Below, piece by piece: positions 1 to 5,261 of a DNA stretch of 7,180 bases (the stretch's first letter is position 1; every line of letters starts with the position of its first letter). The notes under the pieces are model-generated. The model made no database searches. It worked only from the letters and a program-made list of their open reading frames with translations, and was not told where the DNA came from. The translations under genes were made by a program, and so were the position numbers. The DNA comes from Candidatus Zixiibacteriota bacterium. GTDB taxonomy: Bacteria; Zixibacteria; MSB-5A5; JAABVY01. Where the stretch lies: contig JAABVY010000321.1 in the NCBI GenBank assembly GCA_011777135.1, positions 1-7,180 on the forward strand. The letters are read 5' to 3'.

Positions 1-273
1 TATTCGGGCGTAGCGGAAGTCAGCATTTACGTCAAATCGGAGTATCAAAAGCACGGGATAGGCAGCTCGCTTCTCCAAAGACTGATTGAGAAGTCGGAAA
101 AGGCCGGTTTCTGGACATTGCAGGCCGCGATATTTCCTGAGAATCAGCACAGCATAAGATTACATAAGGCCCACGGATTTCGAGAAGTTGGTATCAGAGA
201 AAAGCTTGGCAAGTTACGCGGCAAGTGGCGGGATGTAATTTTACTGGAGAGACGGAGTGAAACGATAAATTAA
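1..273 (+). CDS. GNAT N-acetyltransferase, phosphinothricin/methionine-sulfoximine acetyltransferase-like (5' partial)
   Basis: The reading frame is open from base 1 and ends at TAA 271-273, so only the last 90 residues are present and the start lies outside the window. What remains covers the acetyl-CoA-binding half of a GNAT fold. It begins EVSIYV, a beta-4-like strand, followed by the pyrophosphate-binding loop QKHGIG (residues 22-27), and then a motif-B-like PENQHSIRLHKAHGF (residues 48-62). The end, GKWRDVILLERR, is typical of the phosphinothricin acetyltransferase / YncA (MnaT) / ArsN group. Such cytosolic enzymes use acetyl-CoA to acetylate the amino group of glutamate-analogue inhibitors (phosphinothricin, methionine sulfoximine, arsinothricin) or related amino acids. 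The family assignment is firm; the substrate cannot be read from this fragment. Its stop is 232 bases from the stop of the convergent regulator gene. No U-tract terminator is obvious after it, although a strong hairpin (316-338) follows. Confidence 0.85.
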   Translation, partial: YSGVAEVSIYVKSEYQKHGIGSSLLQRLIEKSEKAGFWTLQAAIFPENQHSIRLHKAHGFREVGIREKLGKLRGKWRDVILLERRSETIN

Positions 274-277
274 TTGT

Positions 278-342
278 GTAGGGCAAGTTTCCTGCGAACC
301 TGCCAAACCGAAATAGGCAGGACCACAGGGGTCCTGCCCTAC
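278..342. repeat. Palindromic intergenic element with 8-bp terminal inverted repeats
   Basis: The ends are exact inverted repeats: GTAGGGCA at 278-285 and TGCCCTAC at 335-342. Inside, GGCAGGACC (316-324) and GGTCCTGCC (330-338) form a perfect 9-bp stem with a 5-nt loop. A competing stem pairs CCTGCC (299-304) with GGCAGG (316-321). No T-run follows on either strand, so it is not a simple terminator. Neat ends and nested palindromes between two genes look like a REP/MITE-type dispersed element. Whether it is repeated elsewhere in the genome cannot be seen from one copy. Confidence 0.45.
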
Positions 343-385
343 CCGCTTTGATGAAGTGGAGCGATTCTGCCAATGATATTCCATG

Positions 386-446
386 TGCTGGGCGTATTTC
401 CCAGTGCGCCCTGTGGACGCGGGGCACGAGGACGTACTCCGCGCAC
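386..446. repeat. Second GC-rich palindromic element in the same intergenic region
   Basis: The segment carries a CTGGG/CCCAG hairpin (388-392 with 400-404) and a longer-range pair GTGCGC/GCGCAC (404-409 with 441-446). CCCTGTGG at 409-416 is the exact reverse complement of CCACAGGG at 323-330 in the neighbouring element, so the two share a module in opposite orientation. It codes for nothing plausible. It is probably part of the same kind of dispersed repeat as 278-342; its borders are uncertain. Confidence 0.3.
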
Positions 447-459
447 AAATAGGAAAATA

Positions 460-484
460 GGCAAAACCGCTGAAGGATTTTGCC
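460..484 (-). terminator. Probable intrinsic terminator of the response regulator gene
   Basis: GGCAAAA (460-466) and TTTTGCC (478-484) form a 7-bp stem, which can gain two more G-C pairs after one bulged base. On the minus strand the hairpin is followed by a T-rich stretch (TATTTTCCTATTT). It lies 22 bases past the regulator stop codon. The stem is AT-rich at its core, so termination may be only partial. Confidence 0.5.
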
Positions 485-505
485 TGCTCACAGTGGAGCT
501 AATGC

Positions 506-1168
506 TCACAATTCTATCATATTATTGCGGATGCAGTATTTGACGATGTCGGTGACGTTGCGGGCCTTGAGCTTTTTCATGATCGAAGCGCGATGGGTTT
601 CGGCTGTTTTTGGGCTGATATTCATGAGGTCGGCGCATTCCTTGGTGGAATAACCGTCGGCCAGAAGACGCGCCAGTTCCTGCTCGCGAAGTGTCATCAG
701 GCCGCCCGGACGCTGGGATTTCAAATGCGCTTTGACATATGTATCAACCAGATCGGGGCCGATCGCCCCGGCAATGTAATAATCCCCATGCGCGGCCTTT
801 TTGGCGGCATAGGTCAATTCCTCGAAATCACAGTCCTTCAAAAGAAATCCGCGCCCTCCCGATTCAAAGGCCTCCTGTACAGCCTCCTCGGTATGGATGG
901 CTGTCAGAAACAAAGCCTCGGTACGCTGCGACAATGACCTTATCCTGCGGGTAACGGCAGCACCTCCCATACCCGGCAGGAGATTATCTATTATGATGAC
1001 ATCGGGTTTGGTCTCAATTGCGGCATTGATAGCATCCTTGCCATTCTCCGCCTCGCTTACGACATCGAAGTCATTATGAGCCTCAAAAAGTGCCTTAAGC
1101 CCCGCCCTGAAAAGACGCTGGCCGTCGGCCAGAAGAACTTTTATAGGTCTGTCAATTGTCTGCAGCAT
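506..1168 (-). CDS. NarL/FixJ-family response regulator (REC + LuxR-type HTH) with an atypical receiver
   Basis: The 220-residue length and domain order are normal for this family. The receiver spans about residues 8-125. It has the phospho-acceptor aspartate D61 (PDVIIID), the switch threonine T89 and the conserved lysine K111. The usual acidic pair is D15-G16 (LLADGQ), where relatives have Asp-Asp, so one Mg2+-ligand aspartate is missing. The LuxR-type helix-turn-helix spans about 157-216, with LTLREQEL, the turn at STKECADLMNIS and the recognition helix KTAETHRASIMKKL. It is expected to be a cytosolic DNA-binding transcription regulator controlled by, or independent of, a sensor kinase. 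No kinase gene is adjacent in this window. Start: ATG at 1166-1168, with GGAAG at 1179-1183 about 10 nt upstream, a slightly long spacing. It is transcribed divergently from the exporter operon, so it may regulate that operon or itself. The family call is very secure; target genes and signal are unknown. Confidence 0.95.
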   Translation of the reverse strand: MLQTIDRPIKVLLADGQRLFRAGLKALFEAHNDFDVVSEAENGKDAINAAIETKPDVIIIDNLLPGMGGAAVTRRIRSLSQRTEALFLTAIHTEEAVQEAFESGGRGFLLKDCDFEELTYAAKKAAHGDYYIAGAIGPDLVDTYVKAHLKSQRPGGLMTLREQELARLLADGYSTKECADLMNISPKTAETHRASIMKKLKARNVTDIVKYCIRNNMIEL

Positions 1169-1196
1169 ATGATTTTTACTTCCGCCAACAAAACGA

Positions 1197-1228
1197 GAAT
1201 GTTAATACTATCATACTCAAGAACATTC
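1197..1228. promoter_or_regulatory. Inverted repeat abutting the regulator promoter, possible operator
   Basis: GAATGTT (1197-1203) and AACATTC (1222-1228) are perfect 7-bp inverted repeats separated by 18 bases. The second arm touches the -10 box of the minus-strand promoter (1229-1234) and covers the expected transcription start near 1222. This position suits a repressor or autoregulatory site better than an RNA hairpin, because one arm would be mostly untranscribed. No binding protein can be named. Confidence 0.35.
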
Positions 1229-1257
1229 ATTATAATATTAGATCGGAAATCTGTCAT
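1229..1257 (-). promoter_or_regulatory. Sigma-70-type promoter of the response regulator
   Basis: Read on the minus strand, ATGACA (1252-1257; 5 of 6 to consensus) is followed after exactly 17 bases by a perfect TATAAT (1229-1234). The predicted start is near 1222, giving a 5' leader of about 54 bases before the ATG at 1168. This is the best sigma-70 match in the window. Confidence 0.7.
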
Positions 1258-1354
1258 GCAATATTTGCGGTGAAAATGCTGCAACCTGCTTAATATTACT
1301 GGATCGATATATATTGCTCAAAGAAAATTTATTCGGATTCGGCAATAAAATCTA

Positions 1355-1382
1355 TTGACAAGCCAAAAAAAGTACATTTATT
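1355..1382 (+). promoter_or_regulatory. Candidate promoter of the leader ORF and exporter operon
   Basis: A perfect -35 box TTGACA (1355-1360) is followed after 16 bases by TTTATT (1377-1382; 4 of 6 to TATAAT). A TATAAAAT sequence at 1390-1397 is a better-looking -10 but lies too far from TTGACA and has no -35 of its own. With the first choice, transcription would begin around 1390, giving a leader of about 240 bases before the first exporter gene. The -10 choice is uncertain. Confidence 0.45.
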
Positions 1383-1445
1383 CGAAACCTATAAAATGAA
1401 ATTACGTAGACTTTTCATATTACGGTCATAAAGGAGCTGATTTTA

Positions 1446-1517
1446 ATGTTCAACCAGATCGACATACGTAAAATCAATATTGGTGATGTACCATCATCGG
1501 GCGGGGGTGACATGTAA
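1446..1517 (+). CDS. 23-codon leader ORF of a putative attenuator upstream of the ABC exporter
   Basis: ATG 1446-1448 to TAA 1515-1517 encodes 23 residues, beginning MFNQIDIRKINIGD and ending VPSSGGGDM. A strong Shine-Dalgarno, AAGGAG at 1431-1436, sits 9 nt before the ATG and is better than that of the exporter gene downstream. The peptide has no signal sequence or transmembrane stretch. It has no run of one amino acid, which argues against amino-acid-biosynthesis attenuation. Its Ser-Gly codons (1495-1505) can pair with the 5' arm of the following terminator, and a segment of codons 12-15 can mask those Ser-Gly codons. Its job is therefore probably to be translated rather than to make a functional peptide. 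This is the same role as bmrB before bmrCD in Bacillus subtilis, to which I see no claimed sequence homology. Alternatives are a genuine small peptide or a chance ORF; the Shine-Dalgarno and its position favour a real ORF. Confidence 0.6.
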   Translation: MFNQIDIRKINIGDVPSSGGGDM

Positions 1518-1581
1518 ATGTGAATTATTTCACATAATGTCCGTTCTGCCCGCCGATGCACAAAATCCGGCGGGTTTTTTT
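1481..1581 (+). promoter_or_regulatory. Putative ribosome-mediated transcription attenuator with three alternative hairpins
   Basis: Three mutually exclusive structures can be drawn. Hairpin 1:2 pairs 1481-1488 with 1492-1499 (core TGATG/CATCA, plus G-C and two G-U pairs). Antiterminator 2:3 pairs 1495-1505 with 1549-1558 (10 pairs, one bulged G at 1501). Terminator 3:4 pairs 1549-1555 with 1568-1574 before T7. Inside the antiterminator loop is another perfect stem, ATGTGAA/TTCACAT (1518-1524 with 1529-1535), extendable by GACAT/ATGTC (1509-1513 with 1537-1541). A ribosome finishing at TAA 1515-1517 would cover the antiterminator strand and allow termination. A ribosome stalled around codons 7-12 would open hairpin 1:2 but leave strand 2 free, allowing read-through into the exporter genes. 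The pairings are seen in the sequence; relative stabilities were not computed and the mechanism is inferred. Confidence 0.6.
1549..1581 (+). terminator. Intrinsic terminator between leader ORF and exporter operon
   Basis: CCCGCCG (1549-1555) and CGGCGGG (1568-1574) form a perfect, all-G/C 7-bp stem with a 12-nt loop, followed at once by seven Ts (1575-1581). This is a textbook factor-independent terminator. It stands downstream of the only candidate promoter and upstream of the exporter start at 1631, so it must be read through for the operon to be expressed unless there is another promoter in 1582-1630, where I see none. Confidence 0.85.
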
Positions 1582-1630
1582 GTACCCGCAGGCAAATTTG
1601 ACTGTTATAAACTTTAACCGAGATTTTAAA

Positions 1631-3442
1631 ATGAATACCGAATTATACGATGACGAGACATTCACTCCCGAGGAGAAGGAGATTCCCTCCCGCAAAGCCT
1701 TCGGGAAGCTGATGCCGCTCCTGAAAGATCATGTCAAAGGACTGGTATTGTGCCTGTTTTTGCTGGCAGGGGCGACCGCATTTTCGCTCTACTGGCCGAT
1801 TCTGATGAAACGCGCAATCGATGTGGATATTACCAATGGCGATTTTAACGGCCTCCTGATTACGGTATTGATCATTGCGGGTCTGCAGTGCCTGACCATA
1901 GTTTTCCAGTTCATCCAGAGGATCAAGCTGGAGATAATCGGCCAGGATGTCATGCTAAAGCTCAAGAAACGGCTCTTTGATCATATCCTGAAGCTGAATA
2001 TATCGTACTTTGATAAAAATCCAGTCGGCCGTTTGATGGCGCGAGTTGAGAATGACACCGAAGCGCTAAGGATGCTCTTCACCAACACTGTAGTGCTGGT
2101 GATCGGCGATATCCTCCTGGTCACAGGAATTTATGCTGTGATGTTCTATTACAGTTGGCGGCTGGCGCTGGTATTATTCTGCATAATACCGATTTTCCTG
2201 ACGCTGACCTATATCTTCCAGCGCAAGACAACTCCGCATTTTCTGGAGGTGCGCAAGAAGATGGCCGAGGTGACGGCAAAGGTGACTGAGTTTCTGCATG
2301 GCATGTCGATCATCCAGATATTTCATCGTGGCGATTACGCGCGCAGAAAGATCGATGTCGCCAACCGGCTGAAATTCACGGAGGATCGCTATGTGAATAT
2401 TGCGGTGGTTCTGTATTTTAATACAGTCTTCTGCTTCGAATACATCATGATAGCGATGGTGCTGTATCTGGGTGTGTACTGGATTCAGACCGGTCAAATC
2501 ACGGTCGGTATGATCAGCATGTTCATCATCCTGATCTGGCGCTCATTCGAGCCGATCTACAGGACCTCTGAGCAGCTGGCCAATATCCAGAAGGCAATCG
2601 CTGGAGCCAAGCGTATTTTTGCGCTCTTGTCGCAGGATGATTATATGCAGGATCCGGAAAAGCCGGCGGAATGGAACGGTTTAAAGGATTCTATAAAATT
2701 CGAAAATGTATGGTTTTCATATACCGCTGATGACAACTGGGTCTTGAAAGATGTCAGTTTCGAGATTAAGGTCGGAAAACGTGTCGCCCTGGCCGGAGTA
2801 ACCGGCGGAGGCAAAACTACGATCATCTCCCTCCTGCTGAGGTATTATGATCCGCAGAAGGGCCGGATCACGCTGGATGGTGTTGATGTCCGCGATATTT
2901 CCAGAGATGTCCTGCGTAAACGTTTTGCGCTTGTATTGCAGGATATATTGCTCTTTCCGGATACGGTCAAGGCCAATATTGCGCTGGATGAGCCGGGTGT
3001 TACGGATGAGAAGATTGTTCATGCGGCAAAGGTTGTCGAGGCGGATCACTTTATTCGCAGGCTGCCAAAGGGCTATGATACCGAGGTGTCCGAGAAGGGC
3101 GCTAATTTCAGCCGCGGGGAACGTCAGCTCCTGTCATTTGCGAGAGCGCTGGTGACGAATCCGGATATCCTGCTTCTGGATGAGGCCACAAGCTCGGTGG
3201 ATCCGGAGACAGAAAGGGCGATCCAGGAATCTCTGCGGAAGCTGATGAAGGGAAGGACCTCGCTGATCATAGCGCATCGTCTCTCGACCATCCTGGATGT
3301 CGATGAGATTCTGGTAATCCGCCGCGGAAAGATAATCGAACGCGGCACACATACAGACTTGATTCTGCAGAACGGCTACTATTCCAAGCTGTTCCATCTG
3401 CAGTTCAAGAATAAAAACGGAGTATTGAAAGATGCGGGATAA
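1631..3442 (+). CDS. ABC exporter half-transporter, catalytic (BmrD/LmrD/TM288-like) subunit
   Basis: This 603-residue protein has an N-terminal membrane domain with six predicted helices (about 37-57, 74-95, 152-172, 176-196, 256-282, 290-310) and a C-terminal nucleotide-binding domain. NBD motifs are Walker A GVTGGGKT (389-396, K395), Q-loop Q437, an ABC signature in the variant form FSRGERQ (493-499), Walker B ILLLDE (513-518) with the catalytic glutamate E518, and switch histidine H549. It should pair with the next gene product to make a heterodimeric inner-membrane drug or lipid exporter. Start: an in-frame ATG exists at 1556 but lies in the loop of the terminator and has no Shine-Dalgarno, so ATG 1631 is chosen. 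Its own ribosome site is weak (GAG at 1619-1621). Expression probably depends on the upstream attenuator. The substrate cannot be told from sequence. Confidence 0.93.
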   Translation: MNTELYDDETFTPEEKEIPSRKAFGKLMPLLKDHVKGLVLCLFLLAGATAFSLYWPILMKRAIDVDITNGDFNGLLITVLIIAGLQCLTIVFQFIQRIKLEIIGQDVMLKLKKRLFDHILKLNISYFDKNPVGRLMARVENDTEALRMLFTNTVVLVIGDILLVTGIYAVMFYYSWRLALVLFCIIPIFLTLTYIFQRKTTPHFLEVRKKMAEVTAKVTEFLHGMSIIQIFHRGDYARRKIDVANRLKFTEDRYVNIAVVLYFNTVFCFEYIMIAMVLYLGVYWIQTGQITVGMISMFIILIWRSFEPIYRTSEQLANIQKAIAGAKRIFALLSQDDYMQDPEKPAEWNGLKDSIKFENVWFSYTADDNWVLKDVSFEIKVGKRVALAGVTGGGKTTIISLLLRYYDPQKGRITLDGVDVRDISRDVLRKRFALVLQDILLFPDTVKANIALDEPGVTDEKIVHAAKVVEADHFIRRLPKGYDTEVSEKGANFSRGERQLLSFARALVTNPDILLLDEATSSVDPETERAIQESLRKLMKGRTSLIIAHRLSTILDVDEILVIRRGKIIERGTHTDLILQNGYYSKLFHLQFKNKNGVLKDAG

Positions 3443-5228
3443 AATAAAGTGGCTCTGGAAATACTACAAACGCTATCCTTATCTGTTGATAGTGCTGATA
3501 GTCCTGACACCGGTTCAGGCGGCGTTTCAGGTAGCTATTCCCAGAATGGTTGAATTCACAGTTGATTTCGTCAAAACCGGAACGGTACAGGGCGGAATAC
3601 AAACATGGCTGGCAGGCCTGGGGGCTGACCTGGGCTTGTCCACAGCGGCCACCTATGCCCTGACACTGGTGGCGCTGGGAATCATCGCCTGCGCACTGTA
3701 TGCCTTCGTCCAGTCTCATAGGGCCTGGATGAACTTCAGGCTGGAGTGGATGATCCGTCAGGATTCGTTTAACGATATCACGCGCAAAGGTCCGGACTTT
3801 TTCAATAAGTTCCGGACCGGCGATCTGGTAACACGTTTGTCGGATGATATCGAACAGAAACTGGCATGGTTCGCATGCTCGGGAATATTCAGGTTCTACG
3901 AAGCTGTGGTATTTGTAATATTCACTCTGGCGATGATGATCACTATCGATCCGATGCTGACACTTATGGCCGCCGGGCCGGTGCCGATCCTGATCCTGAT
4001 CTTCTTTAAGAGCGCCTCTATTCTGGACAGGCGTTACGACAACCTGCAGAGAAACATATCCGGCTTCAATGATATAATGGAAGCCTGTTTCTCAGGAATC
4101 AGGGTAGTCAAAGCCTATGTCAAGGAGAAGGTGCAGAAGAAGAAGTTTCATGATGCAGCAGTCAACCGTCGTGCAGCCGAGATATCGGCGATCAAGGCTA
4201 CGACCATAGTCGATTCGCTCTATATGTATATCTGGCAGTTCGGCGTGGTAATAGTCCTACTTGCCGGCGGTTACATGGTGATCAGGGCCAACCTCTCGAT
4301 TGGAGAGCTGGTAGCCTTCGTGTATTATGTGGTTTACCTGATCTTCCCGATGTTCGACATCGGGCAGTTTTTAGTAAAATCCCGGCAGTCAGCGGTTTCA
4401 ATCAACCGTCTCTGGGAATTGCAGGCCGAACCGGCCATGGTCACAGAGAATGGTTCAATCGGCGCGGACGGTGATTTTAAGGGCGGGATTGAATATAAAA
4501 ACGTATCCTTCAGGTTTCCGGATTCAGATCGGAATATCATCGATGATATCTCGATTAAGATCAGTCCGGGAGAGACTATTGCGCTGGTTGGCAAAGTCGG
4601 TTCCGGTAAGAGCTGGATGGTCAATATGGTCCCGCGCCTTGTCGATCCTACTGAAGGCGAGATCAGGATCGATGATCACAGGCTTGATGATTACAAACTC
4701 AGCCAGCTTCGCAGGCAGATCGGTTATGTGCCCCAGGAGCCGGTGTTGTTTTCAGATACTGTTAAAAACAACATCCTTTTCGGCAGGGAGTATATTTCCG
4801 AGGAGGTCATGAACTGGGCCATAGATGTATCTCAGTTGAAATCGGAAATCGGCGAGTTTCCGGATGGTATCAATACTTATATCGGTACACGCGGTGTCTC
4901 GATATCGGGCGGCCAGAAACAGAGGCTGGCCCTGGCCCGTGCGCTGGCCGGTAAGCCGAAGATACTCATCCTGGATGATTGTACTTCGGCCCTCGATTCC
5001 AGCACCGAGAGTGCGCTGTGGGCAAGACTGCATGAGGTCATGCCGGATATGACTACAATCCTGATTACCCACAGGCCCGATACTCTGGAAAGTGCGGATG
5101 TGATCTATGTGCTTGAGGATGGCAGAATTGTCGAAACCGGCAAGCATGCCGAGTTGATTCAGAATGGCGGACAGTATGCTAAAATGTATCGGCGCTACCG
5201 CCTGGCTGAAGAAGTTGTCTATGGTTAG
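3432..5228 (+). CDS. ABC exporter half-transporter, degenerate-site (BmrC/LmrC/TM287-like) subunit
   Basis: This 598-residue partner of the preceding protein has six predicted membrane helices (about 17-37, 73-93, 152-172, 177-195, 263-283, 290-310) and a C-terminal NBD. It has Walker A GKVGSGKS (387-394, K393), Q-loop Q435, a canonical signature SGGQ (492-495), Walker B ILILDD (511-516) and H547. The catalytic glutamate position is aspartate (D516), the hallmark of the non-hydrolytic site in BmrC, LmrC and TM287. The consensus ATP site is thus formed by Walker A/B of subunit 1 with this SGGQ. The degenerate site is formed by this Walker A/B with the partner's FSRGE. The loop between helices 1 and 2 is longer than in the partner. 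The ATG overlaps the upstream gene by 11 nt and has its own GGAG (3419-3422), so translation is likely coupled and stoichiometry 1:1. Confidence 0.93.
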   Translation: MRDKIKWLWKYYKRYPYLLIVLIVLTPVQAAFQVAIPRMVEFTVDFVKTGTVQGGIQTWLAGLGADLGLSTAATYALTLVALGIIACALYAFVQSHRAWMNFRLEWMIRQDSFNDITRKGPDFFNKFRTGDLVTRLSDDIEQKLAWFACSGIFRFYEAVVFVIFTLAMMITIDPMLTLMAAGPVPILILIFFKSASILDRRYDNLQRNISGFNDIMEACFSGIRVVKAYVKEKVQKKKFHDAAVNRRAAEISAIKATTIVDSLYMYIWQFGVVIVLLAGGYMVIRANLSIGELVAFVYYVVYLIFPMFDIGQFLVKSRQSAVSINRLWELQAEPAMVTENGSIGADGDFKGGIEYKNVSFRFPDSDRNIIDDISIKISPGETIALVGKVGSGKSWMVNMVPRLVDPTEGEIRIDDHRLDDYKLSQLRRQIGYVPQEPVLFSDTVKNNILFGREYISEEVMNWAIDVSQLKSEIGEFPDGINTYIGTRGVSISGGQKQRLALARALAGKPKILILDDCTSALDSSTESALWARLHEVMPDMTTILITHRPDTLESADVIYVLEDGRIVETGKHAELIQNGGQYAKMYRRYRLAEEVVYG

Positions 5229-5231
5229 AAT

Positions 5232-5261
5232 AAGTCCGGGAGTAATAAACCCGGGCTTTTT
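5232..5261 (+). terminator. Intrinsic terminator of the ABC exporter operon
   Basis: AAGTCCGGG (5232-5240) pairs with CCCGGGCTT (5250-5258) as a 9-bp stem with one G-U pair and a 9-nt loop. The T-run TTTTT (5257-5261) overlaps the stem end. It lies 3 bases after the exporter stop codon and touches the stop codon of the convergent HAD gene. On the minus strand the hairpin lacks a T-run, so it should work mainly for the exporter. Confidence 0.75.

Noticed and set aside
316..338. Strong 9-bp hairpin as the terminator of the GNAT gene
   Set aside because: No T-run follows on the plus strand, and the hairpin is nested in a larger palindromic element, so a repeat explains it better.
194..448. 84-codon minus-strand ORF overlapping the GNAT gene end and the intergenic repeats
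   Set aside because: It reads antisense through a clear GNAT coding end and across palindromic repeats, has no domain-like pattern, and is best explained as a chance ORF over repeat DNA.
593..937. Plus-strand ORFs antisense to the response regulator
   Set aside because: They lie entirely within the unmistakable receiver/HTH coding sequence and have low-complexity, non-protein-like composition.
1390..1397. TATAAAAT as the -10 box of the exporter promoter
   Set aside because: It is 29 bases from TTGACA and has no other -35-like hexamer at 16-18 bases, so it is less likely than TTTATT at 1377-1382, though not excluded.
1446..1517. Leader ORF read as an amino-acid-biosynthesis attenuator or as a secreted peptide/RiPP precursor
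   Set aside because: There is no run of a single amino acid and no biosynthetic gene downstream. The peptide has no signal sequence, and no maturation enzyme gene is nearby. Gly-Gly near the C-terminus could suggest a leader cleavage site, but almost nothing follows it.
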